From: Saccharospirillum salsuginis
GTDB lineage: Bacteria > Pseudomonadota > Gammaproteobacteria > Pseudomonadales > Natronospirillaceae
Assembly (NCBI RefSeq): GCF_014651855.1
Contig: NZ_BMXR01000019.1
Span: 1-41,227, forward strand
Length of the DNA stretch: 41,227 nucleotides
Reading direction: 5' to 3'
Shown here: in pieces, positions 25,341-34,500 of the stretch
Layout: each line of letters begins with the position of its first letter
Numbering within the stretch: position 1 is the stretch's first letter
The notes under the pieces: model-generated
Seen by the model: only the letters and a program-made list of their open reading frames with translations
Database searches by the model: none
What the model was told of the DNA's origin: nothing
Translations under genes and position numbers: made by a program

Positions 25341-27598
25341 CCCTGTCCCGATGGATCACCCCGCGCCGGCTCAAGATCGCCTTCTACCTCAATGTGCTGA
25401 TTATCGTGTCGTTGGTGGGGTATCGATCCTATCTGGCCGTGTTTGAGCAGGACTTTACCGCGGTTCATGCCCAGCATATTCAACAGGTGCAACGCGAACG
25501 GGCGGGGCAAGACAGCGTGCAATTCGCCGTGGTGGGCAACATCAACAATTCGATCGGCATCTTCGAGCGCAAGATGATCCCGATGATCAACGAGGCGGAG
25601 CCCGACTTGTTGATATCCGCCGGCAACGCCGTCAGCAGCGGTGGGGAAGACAAGTACCGGGCCGTCTACCGCACCATGAACCATCTGGACATGCCTTACT
25701 TTCTGACGGTGGGTGAGCACGAGTCCAGCACCTTCGGTTCCTTTCATTTCTACGACCATTTCGGCCCTTATTTTTACTCCTTCAAGGCGGGCAACAGCCA
25801 GTTCATATTCCTGGACAGCACGGATCCGGATGCCTACCGCTTCCAGTTACACTGGCTTGAACAGCAACTGCTCGACCCCATGCCCGAGCATCGCTTCGTT
25901 TTCATCAGTCACCCCCTGTTAAAAGCCAAGGAAGAATCCCCCATCGACTTCGCCGCTCAATACCTGGAAGAAGGGGAATTCAAGACCCAGCTCAAGACTC
26001 TCTTCAGCCGACACGGCGTGACGGCTGTTTTTTCCGCCAATCTTCACTTGTTCGACCAGCAAAGGGAAAAAGGCGTTCAATATATAACCACCGGGGGTGC
26101 CGGTGGGCTGGTTCTGAACGACGACACCAGCTACTACCACTATGTCTGGGTGGACGTGAGTGATGACTCGGTGTCCATCAGCGAACGAAAACTGGACATC
26201 GGCCAACACCAGGTCCAGAAGACGCTGGAAAGCCTCTGGTTGTTCGTACATTCATTGTTCTACGTGGGGCACCTGAACTTCGTGCTCGTGCTGGCCGCAC
26301 TGGGTGCGCTGGCGATCAAGCTGTACAGCACCGTATTCGTGGAGCGTGACTACTACCCCAATTTCGATCTGGACGTTACCCCCTTTCAGGGTAAACCGTT
26401 GAACATCGCCATGGTGACCAACAACTACCTGCCGTTCATCGGGGGCGTGCCGATCTCCATCGATAGGCTCAGGCGCGGTTTGGTTCGACTTAAACACAAG
26501 GTTAAAGTCGTAGCGCCCAGCTACAAGGATCAGGATGCGAAAGAGACCGACGTCATCCGCGTGCCCTCCCTGCTGACGCTGGGCGAGAAAGGAGAGTTCC
26601 GCATCGCCAACCTGTTGTCGATGCGTGTCATTCGAGGTTTGCGCGCCTTCAAACCCGACCTGATCCACATTCATCATCCGTTCTGGTTGGGTTGGCTGGG
26701 CTTAATGCTGGCGAAACGTATGAAAGTGCCCGCTGTGTACACCTACCACACGCGACTGGAGCACTATGCGCACTACGTTCCGCTACCGGGGCCCTTGTTC
26801 AGAAACCTGATCTCACACAGCCTCGTGCGGCGGTTCGCCAACCACTGTGAAGGCGTGGTCGTACCGACGGCGTCCGCCGAGGAATATTTGCGCATCATCG
26901 GTGTGACATCCCACATATTCGTTCAACCGACCGGCATCGACTTCGATCGGTTCCAGAAACGCTCCGAATCCTCCGAAGCCGACCTGAAACAAAAATTTGG
27001 CATCGGTGACGAACCGGTACTGGTCAGTGTTTCCCGGCTCAGCAAGGAAAAGAACATCGGCTTCATCATTGACGGACTGGCTCACCTGAAGCAACTCAGT
27101 GATCAAAAATTCACCTGTCTGATCATCGGGGATGGTGAAGAACGCGATGCACTGCAAGCACGCATCGATGAGCAGGGACTAAGCGATTGTGTGCATTTAA
27201 CGGGTGCGGTTCCACCGGACGAGATGGTGAATTACTACCAACTGGGTAGCTTGTTCCTGTTCGCGTCGAAATCCGAGACTCAAGGCATGGTTATTCTGGA
27301 AGCCATGGCGGCTCATATGCCCGTTGTCGCTGTTCGCTCCAGCGGAATCGACGACGTGGTTCGTCACGGGATAAATGGTTACAAAACACCCAGCAAGTTA
27401 TCGCAATGGACCGAAAGTGTTCAAAAATTGCTCGAAGACGACGCCTTGCGCGAGGAGATGGCTGACCAGGCACTTGACTATGCGCGCCGTTTTTCAATCG
27501 ACCATTTCGCCGCCGATGTTGCCGATATTTACGCCTATGTGCTGGCTTCTTACCACTTTAAACCGTCGACCAATTCGGAGAAAACCATCGCGGATTGA
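25337..27598 (+). CDS. Fusion of degenerate metallophosphoesterase-like domain and GT4 glycosyltransferase
   Basis: A 753-aa membrane protein with a membrane anchor at about 13-33, a calcineurin-like phosphoesterase fold at about 61-285, a membrane segment at about 311-330, and a family-4 glycosyltransferase at about 355-745. The GT4 part has TNNYLPFIGGVPISIDRL at its start, HIHHPFWLGWLG, PTGIDFDRFQKR and the donor-site SETQGMVILEAMAA, resembling diacylglycerol glucosyltransferases. In the phosphoesterase part most metal ligands are replaced: the D-x-H motif is Asn68-Ile-Asn70, GD is Gly96-Asn97, GNHE is Gly-Glu127-His-Glu, and GHxH is Ala-Asn235-Leu-His237; only His192 and His237 remain. It is probably catalytically dead on phosphate esters. 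It is translationally coupled to the UPF0104 gene. Confidence 0.82.
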   Translation: MTLSRWITPRRLKIAFYLNVLIIVSLVGYRSYLAVFEQDFTAVHAQHIQQVQRERAGQDSVQFAVVGNINNSIGIFERKMIPMINEAEPDLLISAGNAVSSGGEDKYRAVYRTMNHLDMPYFLTVGEHESSTFGSFHFYDHFGPYFYSFKAGNSQFIFLDSTDPDAYRFQLHWLEQQLLDPMPEHRFVFISHPLLKAKEESPIDFAAQYLEEGEFKTQLKTLFSRHGVTAVFSANLHLFDQQREKGVQYITTGGAGGLVLNDDTSYYHYVWVDVSDDSVSISERKLDIGQHQVQKTLESLWLFVHSLFYVGHLNFVLVLAALGALAIKLYSTVFVERDYYPNFDLDVTPFQGKPLNIAMVTNNYLPFIGGVPISIDRLRRGLVRLKHKVKVVAPSYKDQDAKETDVIRVPSLLTLGEKGEFRIANLLSMRVIRGLRAFKPDLIHIHHPFWLGWLGLMLAKRMKVPAVYTYHTRLEHYAHYVPLPGPLFRNLISHSLVRRFANHCEGVVVPTASAEEYLRIIGVTSHIFVQPTGIDFDRFQKRSESSEADLKQKFGIGDEPVLVSVSRLSKEKNIGFIIDGLAHLKQLSDQKFTCLIIGDGEERDALQARIDEQGLSDCVHLTGAVPPDEMVNYYQLGSLFLFASKSETQGMVILEAMAAHMPVVAVRSSGIDDVVRHGINGYKTPSKLSQWTESVQKLLEDDALREEMADQALDYARRFSIDHFAADVADIYAYVLASYHFKPSTNSEKTIAD

Positions 27599-27599
27599 T

Positions 27600-27631
27600 C
27601 GGAAATCGGCTTCCGTGCAAGCCGATTTCCG
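27600..27631. terminator. Perfect 13-bp hairpin after the fusion gene, possible terminator
   Basis: CGGAAATCGGCTT (27600-27612) is exactly inverted at 27619-27631 with a 6-base loop, two bases after the stop codon. The following sequence (ACAATCTTTG) has only a weak T content, so termination efficiency is uncertain. Confidence 0.55.
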
Positions 27632-28003
27632 ACAATCTTTGTAAGACATTTCCGACAAAAACCACAGATGTCGAGTCAATCACAAAAATTTGAACTGCTC
27701 CAAAACCTCGGTTGACTTGAAACGGCTGAAAGATTTTCATACGCGCAACTACAGCGAAGGCCCGACGCGGAATGTCGGGTTGGCTCTCGGAGGAATCGAT
27801 ACCCGATTCACCCGAGAGTAAGGACGACAGACACAGACAAGGAACCGACAGGGAAGCCGCGTCTAACGCACCCTCACCCTTGCGCCATGCCCCTGCGCGC
27901 TTCCCTCCGGTTTCTTTCTCGAACTGCGTTCCAATGCTGTAATGCCGCCAATCGTGTCGCCAAGACGGTGACATTGGTTTTTGAAAAATCGAAGGAGAAG
28001 GCA
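27632..28003 (+). promoter_or_regulatory. Upstream/leader region of the 1098-aa lipoprotein gene
   Basis: A 370-base gap with no convincing gene. TTGACT at 27712-27717 is a possible -35 box, but the spaced -10 (TTTCAT, 27735-27740) is poor. Two hairpins follow: CCCGAC/GTCGGG (27761-27779) and a larger one at 27784-27818 made of CTCTCGG/CCGAGAG outside and GAATCG/CGATTC inside. They would lie in the mRNA leader. No known riboswitch pattern was recognised. Confidence 0.35.
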
Positions 28004-31000
28004 ATGTCTGAAGGCATTTGGATCAAGAAGTCACTGGTCGCCGCTGTCGCCGCTGGTACTTTGGTACTGGCCGGTTGTAACGACGAGTCAACCGATACGA
28101 AAACGGAAGGTACCAGCACCTCTCAAGAGACCAACAGCAATCCGTCCAACTACCAAACCGTGAACAACCCGCGTGGTTCCATCACTGGTTTGGTAACCGA
28201 CACCAACGGCTACCCGATCCAGGGGGCGACCGTTTATCTGGGTGAGCAAACTGCAACCACCAACGCCGGTGGTCAGTACTATTTCTCCGACGTCGCTGTT
28301 ACTCGTACTGTAAAGAACGACAGCGACGAATACGCTCAGGCACTGGCCCTGACCATCGTAGCGCCGGAAGGCTACCTGGGCGCCACCGTCACCGTTATGC
28401 CGCAAGCGCAGATCTTCAACGGCTCCGGCGACGAGAACGAAGTTACCAACCCGGTGACCACCTTCGTGGATGGCTTCAACGCTTCCGCAGGTACCGCTGC
28501 TCTGCCAGCGACTACAGCTTCAGTTAAAGGCACTCTGCGCCACGCTCTGAACGGTGAAGCATTGGCGGGTGTTCGCCTGTCTCTGGACATGGATTCCTCT
28601 TCTGTCGGTGTTGACCAGGAGCAGCCCCAGGACGGTGTTAAGACCACCTATTCCACCCAGGGCATCACGGCGACCACCAGCGCAAACGGCGAGTTCACCT
28701 TCGAAGGTGTTCCGTCCGATGCTGTGCTGAAGCTGGCAGCTGACGACTACCAGGTATCCAAAACCATCGATACTTCCGACGAACACAGCCTGGTTGCTCT
28801 CGGAACCGTATCTGCAACACCGGTTCTGAGCCTCGACACGATCAGCCCTTGGGTTGAGTCCGTGACTCAGGTTATCGATCAGAATGCCTCTCGCGGTATG
28901 TTGAATGATGACGTGACAACTACTCTGACCGTCAAGTTCAACGAAACCATGCAGGACGTTGATCCCAACTCTCTGCGTGTTCGTGACGTAACTGACGCAG
29001 CTTACCTCGGTCACTCTGCATCTCTGAGCGGCAACATCCTGACCGTCACCCTTGATACCGCTGTCCCTGCAGATCACGACATTGATTTGTTGCTCCTGAC
29101 GGCTGACTTTAAAGACACAAGCTCTAACGCCCTGGGTGTTGTTGACAAAGACGGTGATCCGTCATTGGTCGGATTTGACGAGACCATGTCCGCTACCACA
29201 GGTGCGCAGTATGTACGTCTGAAGTTGAAGAGCTTTATTGAAGCCAATGATAACGCTCAGCAAGTTTCAGCTTTCACTCAGGAATCAACAGATGAAACCG
29301 GTGTTGATGAGTTGGAACTGGCACAAGCTAAGAACCACGCCTTCCTGGATATCAACGATGATGTAGAAGGTATCCAGCAGTTGAACGCAAATGACGAAGG
29401 TGGTGCTACCCAGTCTCGTCTGAAATCGTTGTTGACGACGATTAAGGCTACCGCGAGCCTGGAAGGAACAGCAGACGTTGAAGTTGATTCAACTCTCGTT
29501 CACTTCACACCGACCAACGCTTCTGCATATCGTGTTGAAGTCCGTGATAGTGAAGGCAACGACAAGTGGACCGGTCTTTCTGCGAAAGAATTGAAAGGCC
29601 TGGGTGAACTTGAGAATCAGGTTGACAACAATGGCGATCCACTCGAATACGCCCTGGTTACCGCTGACGGCTCCAATGATGTAGAACTGTACTTGGACGG
29701 CGTGGTACCCGGAGACCAAGTGGTAGTGACACCGCTGGATGACTTTGGCTATGATGGAACACCGACAGTACTTACGCTGGTGGACAATGTTGCACCGACC
29801 ACTGTGCTGCAGGATTCCTATGGCGTAGGTAACAAAGATAACGGTCAAGTCACCACGCGTCGTTACGGTAACGGTGGTGAAACATCTTCCGATCTGGACG
29901 TAGTAGTAGGTACGCCATACTATGACCTGACACCACGTTTGTTTGGTGAGGTTGATGGAACAGACTCTGGTTCAGAAGATGATAAGAACTATATTGAATC
30001 CTTTGAGCGCTTGTATTCGTTGAACACTGTCAATCCTGAAGATTCATCAAATGACAGCGGTACAGCTGAAGGTGAAGAGTTCATTAACCCAACCAACAAC
30101 GTTTACGATAAAAATGCGTTGACAGCTTATCTGGGTCAGGCCGACTACTTCGCACGTACAATGGGTGTTGCATTCTCCGAGAACCTGAGTGAAACACTTG
30201 ATGGTACGCCTGTGTTTACAGCTGTTGCCGGCAATGAGTTGCCTGTTGAGAATAGCTATAAAGTCCTTAATGATGTGGTTAAGGATGACAATGGCGATGA
30301 CAACGAAAATAACGATGTGGATCTGGTTACGTTTGACCTGACGAACATCTATAAGTTCGCTCTTGAAGAAGATGGTTCGGTTTTCGATTTCACCGGGGTC
30401 GTCTCAGATCTTGAGGGCAATGAAGCAACAGAGGAATACAACGCTAAAGTTGTTGTGCGCGATATGATTCCACCCATGGTGGTATCCGCAGTCTACGAGG
30501 GTGATGTCTTCATTGTTGAATTCGACAAGCCCATCGACATCAGTGCTATCGATGGTCCCGAAACAGCCATGTCACTGAATGGTGTGGATATTGATCTGTC
30601 AGATGTCGAAAATTACGATTGGGATGAACAAAATCTGACTCTGACCGTTAAACGGCATGACAACAATAAAGGCGCTGCCAACGACCTGGGGTATGGTCAG
30701 TTCCATCTTGGAGATACATTTGACCTAGCCCAGTATAATGATGATGCTCCAGAAGCAAGTGTTGCGAGTGATGGCTTGAAGCACAAACATGCTAAATTGG
30801 ATTTCAGTAAAATCCCGAATAAACATGGTGCTACTTGGGCATTCTACAACGACAACAGTGCTGATAAAGCTGGGACATCGGGTTATTTCGAAGCACCCCA
30901 ATTCGCTGTTCAAAACAAGGTCGAATCCTTCTCTGTCCAAAATGACTCTGTAAATGTAGCTGAGGCGAATGGTGTATCCACTATTACTGTTCACTACACT

Positions 31001-31300
31001 TTCGAGCATGAAGTAGATTGGTCAGGTGAAGCCTCAGGTGAAACTCTGACTGCTACTGAGGTTGCGGATCTTTTTACCTTCACGGACGTAAATGGTGATG
31101 TTGTAGAGATCGATACTAGCAGCAGCAATACTCGAATGAACATTACTGAGAAGAGTGACGGAGCAGTCACTTACTCGTTCACGCTTGTTATGACTGGTGT
31201 TGTTGAAGGTGGTGTAGATACTCTGGACCTGAAAGAACTGTTCAGTGCCTACAACAGCGATGCAGATGCTAAAGCTGATGCCACGTCTATTACGCTGTAA
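28004..31300 (+). CDS. Large multidomain lipoprotein with carboxypeptidase-regulatory-like and Ig-like domains
   Basis: A 1098-aa predicted lipoprotein: signal peptide with lipobox LAGC and lipidated Cys25, residue +2 Asn, so outer-membrane sorting is expected. After a Thr/Ser-rich linker come a carboxypeptidase regulatory-like beta-sandwich (about 55-115, GSITGLVTDTNGYPIQGATVYLG), a second similar unit (about 170-260), an SbsA/Big-type Ig-like domain (VTTTLTVKFNETMQDVDPNSL) and further beta-rich, acidic segments, including a late repeat of the same Ig-like pattern (VFIVEFDKPIDISAIDG). The ATG at 28004 has GGAG upstream and the signal peptide fits; the longer open frame from 27887 does not. 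The product is probably structural or adhesive. Codon use becomes more AT-rich along the gene. A strong terminator follows. Confidence 0.82.
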   Translation: MSEGIWIKKSLVAAVAAGTLVLAGCNDESTDTKTEGTSTSQETNSNPSNYQTVNNPRGSITGLVTDTNGYPIQGATVYLGEQTATTNAGGQYYFSDVAVTRTVKNDSDEYAQALALTIVAPEGYLGATVTVMPQAQIFNGSGDENEVTNPVTTFVDGFNASAGTAALPATTASVKGTLRHALNGEALAGVRLSLDMDSSSVGVDQEQPQDGVKTTYSTQGITATTSANGEFTFEGVPSDAVLKLAADDYQVSKTIDTSDEHSLVALGTVSATPVLSLDTISPWVESVTQVIDQNASRGMLNDDVTTTLTVKFNETMQDVDPNSLRVRDVTDAAYLGHSASLSGNILTVTLDTAVPADHDIDLLLLTADFKDTSSNALGVVDKDGDPSLVGFDETMSATTGAQYVRLKLKSFIEANDNAQQVSAFTQESTDETGVDELELAQAKNHAFLDINDDVEGIQQLNANDEGGATQSRLKSLLTTIKATASLEGTADVEVDSTLVHFTPTNASAYRVEVRDSEGNDKWTGLSAKELKGLGELENQVDNNGDPLEYALVTADGSNDVELYLDGVVPGDQVVVTPLDDFGYDGTPTVLTLVDNVAPTTVLQDSYGVGNKDNGQVTTRRYGNGGETSSDLDVVVGTPYYDLTPRLFGEVDGTDSGSEDDKNYIESFERLYSLNTVNPEDSSNDSGTAEGEEFINPTNNVYDKNALTAYLGQADYFARTMGVAFSENLSETLDGTPVFTAVAGNELPVENSYKVLNDVVKDDNGDDNENNDVDLVTFDLTNIYKFALEEDGSVFDFTGVVSDLEGNEATEEYNAKVVVRDMIPPMVVSAVYEGDVFIVEFDKPIDISAIDGPETAMSLNGVDIDLSDVENYDWDEQNLTLTVKRHDNNKGAANDLGYGQFHLGDTFDLAQYNDDAPEASVASDGLKHKHAKLDFSKIPNKHGATWAFYNDNSADKAGTSGYFEAPQFAVQNKVESFSVQNDSVNVAEANGVSTITVHYTFEHEVDWSGEASGETLTATEVADLFTFTDVNGDVVEIDTSSSNTRMNITEKSDGAVTYSFTLVMTGVVEGGVDTLDLKELFSAYNSDADAKADATSITL

Positions 31301-31319
31301 CTAGTTATCTAGTTGACTG

Positions 31320-31344
31320 AGCCCGGCTTATGCCGGGCTTTTTT
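31320..31344 (+). terminator. Rho-independent terminator after the 1098-aa lipoprotein gene
   Basis: AGCCCGGC and GCCGGGCT form a perfect 8-bp stem with a TTAT loop, running into a T-tract of six. Confidence 0.95.
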
Positions 31345-31546
31345 ATGTTTACACTACGTGATTTATATTGCCACTGAGGTAAAGCGAAGATCGTAGAAAG
31401 TAGAAAAATTAGGCCTTTCAGTAATGTTTGGTTTTACTTTTTTGCGAGTTTTTATTTATTAAGTAATGGCATTATCTATGTTCTCCGGCTGGCTTTCATG
31501 TAGTAGGTCGGGGTGATTTAATGTGGATTTCTAAAAGGAGTGATCT

Positions 31547-34500
31547 ATGCTGACGGAAAGACTAAAAATTACTTTTTTCATGTTAAGTTCTATTGCTCTA
31601 GTAAGTGCATGCGAAAATGGAATTCCCGAGATTCCAGATGATCCCCCCGATCCTGATGGATCTTTTGAAGTATCGGTTAGTGTAGAAGGCTTGAAAGGAA
31701 AAAATTTAAAATTGCAACTCAACGAAGGGGAGGTGCATTCGATTCCTGAGAATGGATCGTATACATTTGATGGGTTTCTTAAAACAGGAGAAACGTATCA
31801 GGTCCTTGTTGACACTAATCCAGTGCAGCCTAACCAAGAGTGTGTTGTTGAAAATGGTGATGGCACTGTGGAAAAGTCTGATGTAGATGATGTATTAGTT
31901 CAATGCAACACTCTAAAGTATATGTTGGGTGGCATTGTTAACGGGCTTTCCGGCGGTGAATTGGTACTGAAGACCAACAGTAATCAAACTGTCCGTTTAA
32001 CCCATAATGGTGAATTCGCTTTTCCGGAGCCGGTGCTTGATGGCTCGGAATTTACCACCGAAATAGAAGATCTGCCTAAAGATCCTACTCAGGTCTGCAG
32101 CTTAACCAATGCAAACGGTGTTGTAGCCGGTGGCGATTATTTAGACATAATTGTCGATTGTTCGGTTAAAGGCTATACCCTCAGTGGTGAGGTAAGTGGA
32201 TTGTTGGGCAGCGGTCTTGTGCTGGTCAATAATGAATCCGACTCTATCAGTATCTCCGATTCCGGCCAATTTGAGTTTAATAACGAGGTCGCCGACGGCA
32301 CGGACTATTCTGTTGCAATCGATACGCAACCCCAATCGCCGAACCAAGTGTGTCAAATCCAGAACGCCAATGGAACCATCAGTGGTGCAGATGTCAATAG
32401 CCTCTCGGTATCCTGCATAACCAGTCAGTATAGTCTCCATGGGCGGATAGTCGGCTTAAAAGGAGAAGGGTTGGACGTCACGGTTAATGGAGAAAAGCTC
32501 GAAACATCGATTGAAAATGGTGCATTGGAAATCCTGGCAGGGCTGGATGACTATTCGGAATATTCAGTATCAGTATCGAATCAGCCGACCAACCCCAGTC
32601 AAATTTGTGATGTTTCCAATGGGAGTGGCAAGGTCGATGGCGCAAACGTAGACGACATCCTCATTGTATGTGAAACGGGATCTTTTGCAGTGGGTGGCAG
32701 TGTATCGGGCCTCGAGGGCTCCGGATTGGTAATCCAACTCAATGGAGAACATGACCTGGCGGTTGAGTCCGACGGAAGTTTTGCTTTTTCAAACACACTC
32801 GAAGATCAATCAGATTACTCCGTAACAATAGCATCTCAACCCACTTCACCCGAACAAAGCTGCCGTGTCACAAATGGGTCGGGTCGCCTAACAGGAAGTG
32901 AAGTAAGCAACATTTTGGTCAGTTGCAACAATACCTATGCGATAGGCGGCACCCTGGAAGGGCTCGCAGAAGAAACCAATGTCGTTCTGCAATTGAATGG
33001 TCAGGATGATTTATCTGTAGATACCAACGGCAGCTTCGTTTTCCCGGTAGGGCTAAAAACAGGCGAAGAGTATACCGTCAGTGTCAAAGCGCACCCTCAA
33101 GGGCCCAACCAAAATTGTACCCTGACTAATCCGACTGGAACAGTAGATTCCCGAGACGTTCTGGAGGTAGGTGTAAGTTGTGAGACCCTAGCCTATAAAG
33201 TCGGCGTGGAGGTTAGTGGTCTACTGCGCAGCGGACTTGTGCTTCAGAACAATGGCGGCGATAATTTAGTGATCAATTCTGATGGGGTCTATCAATTCGA
33301 CCAGCCTGTTCCAGACTACGAAACATATGAGATCAGCGTACTCAAAACACCCGAGGATCTATTGCATCGATGTGACATTGACAGTGGCACCGGACAGATA
33401 GATGGTGCGGCAGTAACCGGGGTTAAAGTTAATTGTAATCTAGGTATTGAAGTTGATGGGGTCATCAGCGGTTTGGCGGAAGGTAACTCGGTTACTCTGA
33501 CGAACAATGAAACAGACACACTTGTAGTAGCGGAAAACGGTGTGTTTGTATTCGACGATTTACTAATTTTAGAGGAAGAGTACAGCGTAGAGGTTGAGAT
33601 TCAACCCGATTCAGTACCTCAGGTGTGTGGTGTTGAAAACGGTTCTGGTACTGCAGATGCCTATGATAAATATGAAATAGAAGTATCCTGTCTGCTACCT
33701 AAGCCAGACTTGAGTATAGCACCTGAGCCAGTAAAAAAGCTTCATATTGAATGGAATAAAGTACCAGGTGTTGAGGAGTACCGATTGTTTGAAAATAAGG
33801 ACAGTCAGTCTGGGTTTGAACAGATTGCGAGCTTTGACGGCGACGTCAGTTCGTACCACATAGACTTAGCTGTCTTAAATAGGTTGGATGCGCAATACAT
33901 GTTGGAAGCTTGTGCGGCTGGCGAGTGCGCTTCCTCTCAAACAGTGCTAATTGACGAAAATGTCATACAGGCTGTCGGGTATTTTAAAGCATCGAATACA
34001 GGGCAATCGGATAACTTCGGTAATTCTATCGCCATCAGTGGAGATGGCAGTACTATGGCCGTAGGCGCCAGGATGGAGCAAAGCAGTGCTCAAGGCATTA
34101 ATGGTGATCAAAGTGATAATACCCTGACTGGAGCCGGGGCTGTTTATATTTACACCAAGATCAGTGATCAGTGGGTTCAGCAAGCGTATATTAAGCCCTC
34201 TAATACACATGGGTCCCAGTACTTTGGTGACTCAGTAGGTCTTAATGAAACTGGCGACCTCCTAGTGGTAGGCGCTCCGGGTGACTCTAGTGCTGCAACA
34301 GGCATCGATGGTGATCAGGCTAGTCGATCTGCGCCCAATTCGGGAGCTGTATTTGTATATAGCCAAAATTCAGGAGCTTGGCACCAAGAGTCTTATATAA
34401 AAGCATCCAATTCAAGAAGTGGTGCTCTGTTTGGAAATGCGGTGTCGCTAAGTCGTAGTGGTGATATTGTCGCTGTGGGGTCCAAAGGAGAAAACAGTGG

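Noticed and set aside
31660..33700. Tandem repetition considered as a DNA satellite or CRISPR-like array
   Set aside because: The period exists only at protein level (eight ~81-residue units in one open frame); the DNA repeats are diverged and there are no constant direct repeats with spacers.
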